From: Isoetes taiwanensis
Taxonomy: Eukaryota; Streptophyta; Lycopodiopsida; Isoetales; Isoetaceae
Reading direction: 5' to 3'
DNA: 64,000 nucleotides
Assembly (NCBI GenBank): GCA_021234155.1
Contig: JAJEKV010000235.1
Location: forward strand, 496,001 to 560,000
Within the stretch, counting starts at the first letter, position 1; the number at the start of each line of letters is the position of its first letter. The notes beneath the pieces are model-generated. The model did not search any database. It was given only the letters and a program-made list of their open reading frames with translations, and had not been told where the DNA came from. This document shows positions 35,549 to 47,559 of the stretch, piece by piece. The position numbers and the translations under genes were made by a program.

Positions 35549-36950
35549 GAATTTTCCCTGATAATGCTACTTAGTAAATATGCCCTCTTTCTTTTTAATT
35601 TAGACTTATCATCCTTAAGGACATCTTAATGAGTAATCAGATTGATTATCATAGCAGTTGTTTGTCGAGAGATCAAATTAAAGCTATCTGACGGGTATAC
35701 TGCTATAAAGTGAAGGCAAGAAGATAAAATTGATGATGAATTGGTCTATACTTTTAGTATGGTGGAAAAATAAGTCAAACCTTTAGGACAAGTAAATCCT
35801 ACTAGAAGCTAAAACCATTACTAGTAAGATTACAAAACCCCCGCAAGCAGATTTTTTAGAGCAAAATTTTATAGATATGAGTTCATTATCAAGCATTAAG
35901 AATGCAATGCAACAACTGTATTTCCAGCCACTCTAGGATTTTTCATGATAAATGGCTAAAACACAAAAGTTTATTTAAAATATGTGATTAGATTATTCAT
36001 GTCTAAGAATAAAACTAAATAAACAAAAAACAAGTAGTTACTTGACAAATTTCACAAATGATTCATAGAATGAGGCCATTAAATGGAATTGTCTCCTCAA
36101 ACACCAGCTGAAGTGACATCATATATATGGTCTAAATCAATCATCTTCAAGTAAGAAACTCACATGTAAATTATAGGTAAATAAGAACAACGATGTTGAG
36201 TATGGTATAGTTAATGACTAAAATCTCTTTTGACTACAAACTAGTGGCCATATTCACTATGTTAGATTTGACCCAATGACGATAAACGTGATTTGTCACA
36301 TGAGATATGTGATAATTATAGAACCATATTTTATTGCATAAGAACCTTCGAGTTGTGTCATTCTGAAGCAACTCAACTTAGTAGAAAATTAAATTGAATT
36401 CCTAATATCACGACGGTGTATATCTATAATAATGTGGCCTATGTTTTACTTCTCATACAAATTGATTAGATGCCTGTGTATCATGGGTGCATGTACGTCC
36501 TCCGCTAAAGAACAAGAAACATAATCACATGAAATTTCTCTTTTCTTCCTTTTTTATAATGGGATGCCTATGTATTATATGTGTACATAAAAGAACAAGA
36601 AGATAATATAAATGTTTACCTTTTCTTCTTTTTATTTTGGAGTGGCCTAGACAAGAAAAAGTAGAAGAAACATTGAAAGTGGAAGTATTTGAAAACGACT
36701 GATGATGAAGTACATAAGAAATATATTTTGCATTAAAGTGCTTTCATATTATGATCAACGTACAAATTTTGAAATTCTAGACCACATTAAAATGCAATAA
36801 CTAGAATCTACTTTTAGAATTGTGACTAGCAAAATCTTAAGATGAACTGTGGTAGCAATATTTTGCAGTATATTTAGCCATGTTCAATAAAATTTATTAA
36901 CAAAAGAAATACACACAGCACAATTCTTAAATTGTTCTCGTGAAAAAAGC
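35549..36950. other. Stretch with no recognisable feature
   Basis: This is AT-rich DNA with no frame over 60 codons and no tandem repeat that I can see. Confidence 0.5.
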
Positions 36951-36984
36951 CACATGGTATCATTCCCAGTGTTATATCTTAAAT

Positions 36985-37125
36985 TGAATCGATGGAGACC
37001 AAAAGACCTATGGAACTCAAACGAAGAAAACAACAGGTCGATTATTGTTCAAGATTCACCTCCCCCTTCCTCCCCGAAGGGTTTTCTAGGAAAAAACCTT
37101 GGCAATAAGCAGTCGGATGATAAAT
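36985..37125 (-). mobile_element. LINE 3' end fragment, minus strand
   Basis: The complement contains the same ordered words as the 3' end of the LINE at 37.58 kb: GGTTTT...AAAACCCTT, GAGG, ACAATAAT, TTGTTG and CCATAGG. The final GTGGACGATAAAAATC and tail are missing. It lies 460 bases from the better preserved copy. Between 37,126 and 37,547 there is nothing else. Confidence 0.5.
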
Positions 37126-37545
37126 TGTACATTAGACATGTCAATGTAGTGATTAAGAACTACCAATTGAGCTCGCATGTCTAGATTTGTACATATCACT
37201 GTAGTAATGAAGAAACGGCACAATTGAGCTCATGTGCCTACTTGCTCTTTTTTTAGAAATGAGTCGATCACTTTTTATTACGTTCTGCCATAGCTCTCCT
37301 TTATGTCAATGTTAGAGAGGTAGCAAATGAAGCTTCAAATTCAATAGAAACTCTTGGATCTATAATGTTGGAGTCAATATTGAACGTATCTGCAACATTA
37401 CATGAAACGGTTGATTAGGTGTAACCAAATGTTCGGATAGGTGTATAAGTTGTAACGATAGCTTGGTTGATTATGCGTTATGTATTTTGGGATAATATGT
37501 CAATAATACATACATGATATATGTAAAATTTATACAAAGTTCATG

Positions 37546-37547
<2 letters not shown>

Positions 37548-37582
<35 letters not shown>
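37548..37582. repeat. Poly(A) run, about 35 bases (T tail of the minus-strand LINE)
   Basis: An uninterrupted A tract on the plus strand follows the LINE 3' end, so on the element's own strand the tail is poly(T), not poly(A). Confidence 0.8.
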
Positions 37583-37584
<2 letters not shown>

Positions 37585-40500
37585 TTTTTATCGTCCACGA
37601 AAATCAATCGGCCTATGGGAAAGGAGCGCAACAAACTTATTATTGTCCAGGTTACCTCCCTCGGCTCCCCTCCCCCAAAGGGTTTTCGAGGGGAAAACCG
37701 TAGCAGTAATAAGAATGCTATAAAACTATACAGGTATAGATCATCATGAAATATATGTATATAATACATGTCAAGTATGTGCCCGAGGACATAGCTGATC
37801 TCTCATATCCATGATGTCCTGAAGGTATGATCCTAGCGTCCGTACGAAAAACGTGCTCAATGTCACATGTAGCGTACGCCAGCCCGACCAACTCAAAGAT
37901 AGCCGTCAATTTGATCATATCTTTGGGCAGCTTTGAAGGGCATGAGATGATGCCCTTCAAATCAATCTGCCCGTCTCAATTCGAAGATGATGTGCCCCTG
38001 TGTGAATGGAGGCAATGAGTCTGCGCCTTTTCATAGGCAAATGTGTTCGCAGTAGCATTGCAGCCCCGCTTTTAATGTGGGATTTATCCGCACTAGTAGT
38101 GTAAATTGCCTTGACCTGTTCAAAGGAATTGGCATCCAAGAGCTTGTCGAGGAAGAAAGCGTCAAAATATTGCCTCAAGCTTTGGCGATCTGCCTCTGTT
38201 TGCACATCTATGCACCTGTGCTCCTGCACATTCCATCTAGCCAACCATTGAGCTCTCTTTTTCCTCCAGTAGGCCTTGAGACATTGCGGCCCCATTGCCA
38301 TGATATAAGCTAGGTTAGGGAAATGAGCATCGTCCATATTGACCACCTTCTGAAAATAGACAATATGGCGATCAAGGGCCGCTCTCTGAAGAGGCAAGAA
38401 ACACGTCTCCTGCAACAGAATTTGATATGGGATTGTGGACTTCACCCCTAGTGCTCGTACCAAGAAGGCTTTTTGTACCTGCTCCAAATCATTCCAGGTA
38501 GCAAGGGACAGTACTGGACCCTATACTTCAACCCCGTATAAAAGGGCAAGCTCCACTAAGACCTTGAACAGATGCAACTGATGGGCCCAATTATACAAAA
38601 TCTATGACTATTGTTCGCAGATTGCATATAGTGCCTTCGGTCGCCGCCACTGGTAGCCATATGGATGTGTCCCATTGCATAGTAGAAGGGTCTCCAAATA
38701 TTTGTATGTGGGTGCCACTTCAACATTCTGGCCACAGTAACTAAAGGAGAGAATCCTTGGCTGATGTGAGGATGATATGAGGACCACTTTAGTCTTGGCC
38801 AGGTTGACACACATATCAGTCGCTTGGCAGAATGTTTCCAGGGCATTAAGATGGCGCTGCATATCTGCCAGAGTGTAAGCTAGAAGGTCCACATCATCAG
38901 CATATATTAACTGCCTGATGATCGGTGCAGAAGGTGAGCTCCATCGCCCCCATTGTCAGCAAGTCAGCTCTTCAACTGATTAATGTAAAGTCCAAACAAT
39001 GTTGGAGAGAGAGGGCACCCCAGGTGAACCCCAATACTACTATTGAATGGTTGGCTTGTCGGCTGCAACTGGCCCGAGCATCTCTCATATAATCTGTACA
39101 CTGCATTCTCCAAAACTACAGGAATACCTAGCCGTTGCAATCTTGCCCATAGTTTTCCCGAGATACAGTGTCAATGGCCTTTGCAAAGTCCACGAAGCAA
39201 CAATATGCCGACAGTTCCTGCTGTCTTCAACCAGAGTCCACAGCATGAAGATGTGCAATGATTGAGTCTTAGGGGCCTCAGATTACTGCTTAGGTGTGGG
39301 CCCGCGATCTCTCGCTGCCTCGCCCAAACTGTCAACTACTCGCCGAATCCCGGCTTAGCGGTTTTGCAAACACCAAACTAACCATGATTGTTTGGTAGTT
39401 GGTTGGGCAGTGCGAGTCATCTGCCTTATAGATGGGAACAACTCTGCTATTGGTCCACTGCAGTGGAAAGCCTTCCCGTAGTCCCTTGTTGAACAAGGCG
39501 GTTAGCACCGGTACTATGGACGGCCCCTGTCACTTGAGCAATTCTGCCTACATACCATCCAAGTATGGCACTTCCCCATTGGCAAGATGCTGTAACCCTT
39601 GATCCACGTTTGACTCTATGATTTCCAGCAGTGGGCCTTCTTGCAGGGGTAATACTGCTTGTGCACCCTAAGGGTCGTATAGTTGTTGCAAGTATTGCCT
39701 CCACTGCTCAGGAGTGATGCTCCCTGTGGGATGTACTGGCTTTCTGAAAACCCTTCGCTAGAAGGTCCTGGAATGACGTTCCAGAAGGTAGAACATTTTC
39801 CTTTGATGCGATGCGATGTACCTGGCTTTCTTAGCTTTCAGGAAGATGTGGTACTAGCTGACTACGTGTGGGCGAAGTTTGGTTCGTGGACTGGCGAGCC
39901 AACATTTGTGTTCCTTGCACTCCGCATCAAACCACTAATTAGGTGGGAAAGTTGTGGTCCTGGAGGTCCGTCGAGCGCGAATTATCCCAACGCACCTTTC
40001 TGCGGCAGTCCTAAGCACGTCAATCAACTGGCCAGTGTAGGGTACTTTAAAATTTCTGCCAGGTCATCTACAAGCATCTGAGCATAAACCTCTGCATGTT
40101 TATAATCCAATTGCAGCTGAGGCATGTGAGGATTTATCGCACAGCGGGTTCGCACAACCTGCCAAGCCAGCTCCAAATAAAGTGGTAGATGGTCTGAGTC
40201 GACTTCTTCATCCCTATTAGATGTTCCCACTTAGAAGTGCTTGACAACATGCATATCCTGCTCAGGCACCAGCATATAATTCACCACACTAGATTCCCCC
40301 CCCCGGTTTTCCTGCCTGCAAGTGCTCTTGCGGGAGGATGGCCACTGTGCCAGTCTGTTACAAATTACCAGGTCAAAGATACCACAGAGAAAAAGCAATT
40401 GCCTACCATAGCGCATGACCTGATTGTCATCTGATGTCCGTGGTCAAGCTCCTTCTGCAGGGTGTATCAGCAATACAACATCAGTCAAGGGATCAAATCT

Positions 40501-42190
40501 CATGGGTTGTTCTACCCAGTGCGTGCATTGAAGTCTCCAAGAACTACTTATGCTGTTGTATATCATCATATAGATTGACATAGGGGTCCAGTCTTTCCAC
40601 ATCCGAGTGGGTGTGATAGAAGTTGCTCTCTACATGTGGGAAGTAGCAGGCTGCCACAGAGAGAGGTCTGTGTGCCAATGTTGTTTGGTAGTCGCAGGCA
40701 ATCCCCCCCATGCCCATGCTTTCCTGTGCAATCATTGAAGATTGAGTAGTACTGTTATCCTGGCAAGTCGGGTTTCCTATGTTCTGCATGCTCCCATGTT
40801 TCTATGAGGAAGATGAGATCTATGTCCGCGCAACCGAAGTTGAGACTATCCCCCCTTCGCCATGGGAAGCCCCGACAATTCCAAGAGACCATGCAGAGGC
40901 ACAATTCCTATTTGTTGGAAAGGCCGCAGCCGCAGATACAATGGCGGAGCCGAAGAGAGGATGGTAGAAGTGGAAGCAAGATGGGACATGCGAAAAAACA
41001 ATGTGAGGCAACCAAAGCATGGCATGCGATCAGAAAGCGTTTAAGCAGGGGCATGGTCGTGAACTCGCTGGAGGGTTTGCAAAGATTCACAACAACGCTT
41101 GGCGGCTTGAATTGTTCCTCCTCGCGCAGACACTTTTAAGTTTGCCCAACTCGGCTCAAGCAGCTCGCTTGTTATATCGGGTCGGGGTCTCCCCTCAACA
41201 TATATGGGCCGGCTTTCACCGCTCGCAGACCGGGGCTAAGATGTTCCGCTTTCAATTGCGTGTCCTGTGATTGCGGAATATGACTACCCAAGGGGCGGTC
41301 CGGACGCTGGATACCATGGCGGCTTGCCCTAATAATGTGTGCTGGCGCATGGAATGTCATTCGAGTGAGGATCAGCATCTAGAGTCGGTTAATGAGGTCC
41401 TCCCCTACCTCTTCTATCGGGCCACATATCACCACATTGTGGCTTCTCCATCTTAGCTCCTGGAGCTCTCTTATCCTCGGGTCAATGCTGCCCGCACAAC
41501 AGGTGTTGTTTGCGGTCGGCGAGGCATAGGCTATGGCCTACGTTGGGGCGGTGGTGGCATAGGGCGGCTTGGTGGTGCAGCGGCGAGGGGCGATTCACGG
41601 GCTGACCTCGTGCAGAGCCTTGGGCTAGTGGGACTGCTATGGCAGGTGTAGTGATCTCTTCTTCCAGAAGTCGGGAGCTTAGCTCCTGCTGGAGTTGTTG
41701 TTGTCTTGTCAATTCACGCATGCACCGCTGCAATTGCTCATGAGCCTCTACATGGAGGCCCTTGCCTTGTTGAGCCATGCCCCGCGCGGTGTCCCCGTGA
41801 CCTTCTCCGATCTTGAGTTGCAGAGCTATGCTCCAATTTCCGTAAGCGAGAGTTCAACATAGGGTTCATTGTAGATGAGGGCACTTCCTGTGTCTTGACT
41901 CTATTTTGAAGGGCTCTCAATTGTGATTGGCTCTCTTCAAAAGCAACCTGGATTCTTCGCACCATAGTGGCAGCCTCCAAACCGGGATCTAAGGCAGAGA
42001 TGGTTACATTGTCTCTCGCCGCACGCGTTGCTCAATTATCATGGTTTCAATAGCAGTGGACAAGGAATCCATGCGGGCCTGCATGTCAACGAGACTCTTC
42101 TTGTCCTTCTGCCTTTTAGAGTGCACTAGGCGAAGGCCATCCCTCTAGGCTGGCGTAGGGCGAAGTCTCCATCTTTGAAAAACACACCGC
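37583..42190 (-). mobile_element. LINE (L1-like), near full length but decayed, minus strand
   Basis: From 5' to 3' on the minus strand there is a Gln/Arg-rich ORF1-like region with coiled-coil character (about 42,000-41,480) and an endonuclease region with ACYFPHVESNFYH (about 40,660-40,620). The reverse transcriptase has ANGE...QAELLK (about 39,590), FVDFAKAIDTVS (about 39,205-39,165) and LIYADDVDLL (38,909-38,880). A long C-terminal frame runs from 38,487 to 37,957, and the 3' UTR ends CCCATAGGCC ... GTGGACGATAAAAATC before a T run. Stops and shifts are scattered throughout. The element shares its family with the plus-strand remnant at 32.5 kb and the short fragments at 5.8 and 37.0 kb. 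The 5' limit is approximate. Confidence 0.7.
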
Positions 42191-42639
42191 TTTGTGGGGA
42201 GCTGCCTCTTGAGCAATTTGGGTGCGAATGCCTACATCTCCTTTGCCAAGCAAGCAATTCGAGTTGTGTTGCCCTCTGTCATTGCTAGAACCTGTTTCCA
42301 GTGCTCCTCAATTGTCTGGTTTGATGGCGATGCACGGATACGGCTTGCCGCTAGGCTAGAATATCTGGCATATGCCTACCGAGCTATGCTTGTTGCATGA
42401 GACCTTGCCCGCGCTTCTCTTTTGAGTATGTACCTGTCAAATTTACCTGTGTCATCTAGTCTGGGATTGGGAATGGCATTTATGTAATCTCCTAGGAGAA
42501 GTTTTGCAACCATATTTATGCTAGGTAGAGGGACTGCATGTCTGCACCATCCACATGCATATCAGTGGGGTGGGATGAAGGGATAAAGGGATGCAAGGCT
42601 CGTCTAGCTCTTCTATCACTAGGGTTGCCATGATTAGAG

Positions 42640-43120
42640 TATCACCCTACAGACGCTTGTCTGAAAGCCTCCAAGCACTTTGATCACACACAACCTCTGC
42701 CCCCTTACAAACGTCCATCTGAAAGCTTATATGCGTAAGAAGCAGGCGCAGGCTTTGTCACCTTATAGACACCCGACCGAAGTGTCCAAATGCAGAATTC
42801 GAGTGCAGCCTCTAACGCAACCTCTACCACCTTATAGATGCTTGTCTTAGATGAATAGTGGCAATGGTCTCCTCCTTAGAGACCCCTGTCTGAAAGCCTC
42901 CAGCATGCAAATGTTTGAATCCAAGGTGATGCCTCCAAGTGCAAGAAGCAATGCAGGCTCTTTCACCTTATAGACACCCGTCTGAAAGTGTTTAAATAGA
43001 TAAATCCAGTGCATCCTCTAGTGCAACCTCTGCCACCATACAGACGCCTGTCTAAGATGAAAAATAGCAATGATTTCCCCCTTATAGATGCTTGTCTGAA
43101 AGCCTCCAACATGTAAATGC
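42640..43120. repeat. Tandem repeat with CACCTTATAGACRCCYGTCTGAAAG core
   Basis: The core recurs at about 42,643, 42,696, 42,761, 42,829, 42,871, 42,964, 43,034 and 43,078, each followed by a GAAAGCCTCC, GAAGTG or AGATGAA variant. The variants follow the same order twice, so the higher-order unit is about 210-230 bases. It is not coding. Confidence 0.75.
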
Positions 43121-44652
43121 ATGAATCCAAGGCGATTGGATAGCATCACAACCTCTGAATCCTGCCTTAAAACCAGGTTGCAAACTTGTTGTTTTCTCCT
43201 TTCAAATCTTAAATAAAGTGTGCAAACCATATACCTTTTGAATCGTCACAGAATAAGCATTCCAATGATATGCATTGCTCCCAAAACAGAGCTGCAAATC
43301 AATAGATATGAAGAAAAGTATACAGTGCTAGAAAATAGAATGGTGGAAAGCCTAAAATCAGAACTGAAAATATTTCGTTTTTGCCCTGAACTCCCGGCCA
43401 AACATCAGCAAATCAAATATTTTGAAAGATCTCTGAGAGACCTTTCCAATGATGCAAGTTTCATGAGAAACCGAGTCACAGAGAAATAGATATGAACAAA
43501 AATGTAATATAAATCACAAAGTGCTGGTGCAGGCTGTGAATCTATGGTTTTGCTATAGAAACATCATTCAAACACATGCAAAACTGTTGCGCTACATTTT
43601 TGCAGTATGCATGCATTTTCATGTTCCAATATCGCCCTCCTAGAGGAGGTTTATTGATTTGGCAAAAATGACAGACTGGTGCATTTGTAAAGAAGATGAC
43701 TATGTAGATACGATAGCCGACCTATTTCATGTTGCCTCTTATTTTATTAACATATAACATGCATTACTACTACTATTTTGATTTAAACGGAATGTAAGTT
43801 GACAAGTGAAAAAATGTGGATTATAGTTGGCATGTAGCTGTATGTTGACGTTGCAGTTTGTAGTTGTATGCTCTTTGGATTTGAGCCTTTGCCAACCTGG
43901 GTTGCTCCTGAATCAATTGATTTGTTTCTCCTCTTCTACTTCTAATTTTTGCCAACCTTGTTTTCTCTTGACTTAAGCTTCTTTCTGTTCTTTGATAATT
44001 TTTGGCAATTTCTATTTAAACATCCGTTTACTTCTGATCATTAGCCTTTTTTATTTTGTCTTCTTATCCAGTTAATTTCAGACATGTTTCTCCAATGCCT
44101 AAGAACTTTATGATTTTGTTCATATATTCTACGTGGCCTTTGCAATTTATCTAGCGCATAGCTTGTTTGATCCAGTTTTGATTGGATCCTCATCATCCAG
44201 ATGTTTAATCCTAAGCTTCCTTTTCCTGCTTAAATATATCTATTTTTCTATTTTGTTTATTGGCATTTCATTTGGTTTAGTGGATAAACCATAGGTCTAG
44301 TCTATAGATGACAAGGGTTCAACTCCTATGGACTACAAAATAAAGCTTTGATACTTGCCCCTTGGATGTCTGAGTCCCGTTGAATATTTTCTTATGTATA
44401 GTTGATTGTTTTGGTGTTTTATATGATTTTTTTCTTTATGGTTATCTCCGTCATTTGGTGGTCCTTGTAGTCAACTTCTCAGCTACTCCTATGTACATTT
44501 CCATTTCCCCTATATATTTTTTTTATTTTATTGCATGATAAAACATTTGCCAAGGGGAACTGTCAGTTGACAATTACAGACTCTTGTGTCGTGTCTAAAT
44601 TACTTTCCTTAACTATAAATGTTCATTGAATTATATATATGCGCCCCATTCA
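43121..44652. other. Mostly featureless DNA with one tRNA-like promoter
   Basis: At 44,273-44,283 TGGTTTAGTGG fits a pol III A box, and at 44,316-44,326 GGTTCAACTCC is one base from a perfect B box, 43 bases apart. The flanks do not form an acceptor stem. It may be a tRNA-derived SINE head. Nothing else in the stretch is recognisable. Confidence 0.35.
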
Positions 44653-44990
44653 GATCCCCCGAGAAACCCTTTTTGTTTGGGTGCATATTCACACAAGGGG
44701 GAACTTCGGTCATCGAGAGCTGTTGGATAAGCATAATCACGAGTTGTGTCTGCCTCTAGGCCATAGATAGCAATCCTCGTTTGTGGGGTATGCTCCCATA
44801 ATTTGGGGTATACCATTTAGCAAATTCCATGAGATACTATATGGTTCTAAATATATTCCGTAATGGTTTGGTTTTATACATATATTATACAATTGTAGTT
44901 GGGGGAAGGAGAGAGGGAGGGCCCTTATGGCCCTACATTGCCCCTCCTGTGAATATGCACTCAAACAGAAAGGGGTAGTTCAGGGGGTTT
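44653..44990. mobile_element. MITE, ~338 bp with ~45-bp inverted ends
   Basis: The left arm (GATCCCCCGAG, CCCTTTTTGTTTG, GTGCATATTCACA, AGGGG) and the complement of the right arm (AACCCCCTGAAC, CCCTTTCTGTTTG, GTGCATATTCACA, AGGGG) pair over about 45 bases with few mismatches. The centre is AT-rich and non-coding. The flanking target duplication is not clear, so the superfamily is undecided. Confidence 0.7.
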
Positions 44991-45178
44991 TGGTTTGTGT
45001 TATATCACTATACATTTATTGACGTGTCCATGTCATGTCATGTGTCATGATTTTAACATCTTTTCTTTCGATCGATGAGGTGGCGCCATCAGAGCCATCC
45101 ATGAATGATGGGGCATACATCGAGGCATACATGAGGCATGCGCAATGCCTCCAGGCCATCGAAGCACTGTTGCTGGAC

Positions 45179-45226
45179 CTGTATTACTTGAGGATGCCAC
45201 ATCTGTATTACTTGAGGATGCTACAT
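45179..45226 (+). repeat. 24-bp tandem duplication
   Basis: CTGTATTACTTGAGGATGC followed by a short CACAT or TACAT ending is present twice back to back. The surrounding 44,991-45,367 has no other feature. Confidence 0.8.
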
Positions 45227-45367
45227 TTGTCGTATTACCTATGGGGCATGATATATTCAAAAGGTATCAAAGCTTCTTGACCCATAACCAATTTGAATGA
45301 AGTTTGTCTCCTCTAGCAATTTTATAAGTGGTGTTATAGGCCACAAAATAGTAGGAAGCTTTTCATG

Positions 45368-46200
45368 TCAATCATTTCGTGAAGCATCACAAATTTTCTT
45401 CAACATTATGACCAAGACCTTATTTGTACTCTCTGTCAGGCCATTACCTTGAAGGTAATAAGGCGTGCTTTTTCGATGGTGGATATACGAATAGTCCATG
45501 AGCTTCACAAAATAAACTTCACGATCGCTAACAAATTCAGTGGGATAAACAAAATGCTTGCTGATGTGTGTAAATACCACATGTGCCATGCTGGTCGTCA
45601 TGTTGTCTGGCAGGGCAGTTTGTAAGAACTAGGATATTGCGAGCATGTGGATTCCAAACGGGAGGATCAATAGGTCCAACAAAGTCCATCTCCCATTTAT
45701 TGAAGGGAAGTGGTGTGCCAATGAGTGTTAATGGAACAGCATCGCAGGCCATAGGTCGACTTACTGCAAGCATCACAAGTGCAGGCATGGATGTGAGCGT
45801 CTCTAAACAGCATGGGCCAAAAATATATTGCCAAGAGGATCTTACAGTCTCGTGTTATCACCACTGAAAGTGCCACCTTCAAGGCCTTCATGGGCTTAAT
45901 TTGGCTACTCAAAAGATAATGCCTGAAACGTCGAACACAAAATATGAGACCCAAGGTTTCATGTTCCATGGTAGAGTAAATCTTCTCATCAGGATTTAAC
46001 TTTTGACTAACAAAGCGTATAGGTCTACCCTGATGTGGAGCATGTCCTTGAGACAGAACAACACCAATGTCAAATCCCGGCACATCAACATGGAAGGGTT
46101 TATCCCATTGTAAAAGAACAAGGACTGGGACCTATATGAGCAGAACCTTTAATTCCTAAAAGGTTGTATTTGCTTGGGGATGCCAAGCCCAAGTAGATTC
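45368..46200 (-). pseudogene. Ty3/gypsy RNase H-integrase fragment
   Basis: On the minus strand an RNase H piece (GRPIRFVSQKLNPDEKIYST, then HETLGLIFCVRRFRHYLL; 46,060-45,930) runs, after a deletion, into an integrase zinc-finger end (YFWPMLFRDAHIHACTCDAC, about 45,815-45,755). The integrase core start (FNKWEMDFVGPIDPP, about 45,705) and a later segment (SDREVYF...STPYYLQGNGLTESTNK, about 45,525-45,430) follow. The first core Asp is visible in WEMDFVG. Frames are broken. It is a different copy from the 34-kb gypsy fragment because both contain the same RNase H region. Confidence 0.8.
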
Positions 46201-46549
46201 ATTACTAGTGAATTTATGAATGGGATCGCTTTTATGGCGTTCCCGTCTATTATATGCCTTGTACACATACATGTAACATATAATACACGGCTAAGTCACG
46301 AGTACACCACCATACCATGGACGTCTCAATACATTATATGCAAGTAAGGAGTATAATATAATAAATGGGGTAGTACATTACATTAAATTTATGCATATCA
46401 TAATTAACATTAGCTATGTTAATTAATGGGAAACCTATGTGCCATGTGGCACCCATTTTCATTAGCCTTAATCCTAATTTAAAATTAGGGCAAAACCCTA
46501 ATTTTAGGGAGGAGTATATTAATCCAATTTATAATTAACTCAATTTAGC

Positions 46550-47130
46550 AATTTCCACCTAACCCAAATTGATTGGGCAGAAGGAAATTGCCAATTAGGA
46601 ATCATCCAAATTGGGGCTTCATCCCCAATTTTTCCCAAATCGATCTGGGGGCAATTGGAGAAGGAGGAGGTTCCTATTCAACCAGCAAAGCATGGAGAAC
46701 CCGAGAGATAGTGGATCTAGCCAAGACACCCAGTTAGTAGGCTTGATTAGCTTGAGATTCTAGTTAAGGATTAACCTTGTTTGCTTAGATGAATGACTAA
46801 TCTTATATTGATGCTCTATTTGAAGTTATGAATGGATTTATGAGTTATGGTAACTCTTTTGCTGCACCTTTTGTGCTTGTAAGATAAGGGAGGCTAGAGA
46901 CCTAAAGGCTAGGCGTTTCTAGCTAGCATCCCATAAATTCCAATAATTGCGGCCTGTGCACAGGAGCCCACTTGGCTATGGATGTTATGATGTGATTGAG
47001 GACCAGACAATGTACACAATGGTGATATGGAAGCATGAGCCTTGTTGATCGTAAGGCTCGCATAGTGTACTAGGCTTATAGTCAGTCACAGCGTGTGGTT
47101 CGGATATAGGTCTGACACCCCTGGCTCACA
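46550..47130. repeat. LTR-like repeat family, copy 2
   Basis: It shares ordered anchors with 27.4-27.9 kb (AAGACACCCAGTTAGT at about 46,723, GGCCTGTGCACA at 46,951, ATAGGTCTGACAC near 47,107) with considerable divergence between them. No coding sequence. Confidence 0.5.
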
Positions 47131-47559
47131 GGCACTGTCTCAAAAGAATGCTTAGGTCTTAGTAGCTAACGTGGTGGGGTATGGTCAATACAGAGCTATC
47201 CAGAAAGATAGTGGCAGCGATCCCCTTCAAGGGAGGCAATCGCAGCTGCGATCTTTCATACCAGAAACTTAAATGAGCAGCTCGTAGATTACGTTGGTAG
47301 CTTGGCAGTGTAAACAAGAACCAGCTCCAACAAATCGCATAAGCAATTTCCTGGTGAAATTTGTCTCTTTTGTTCATACTAATCGCCATCACGATTGCTA
47401 GGACCTGATGTTGATATATTTTTATACTTTTACAGCTTTGAGCTGTCTCTGAAACTTTTGCTGGTGGTTAAAGGCGTGGTTGTGGCTGAGGGTAATATTT
47501 ATGCTTTCACTAAATATCAATGCTCAAGGGTGTAGTCAAGCCTCTTGTTTCGGCCAAGC

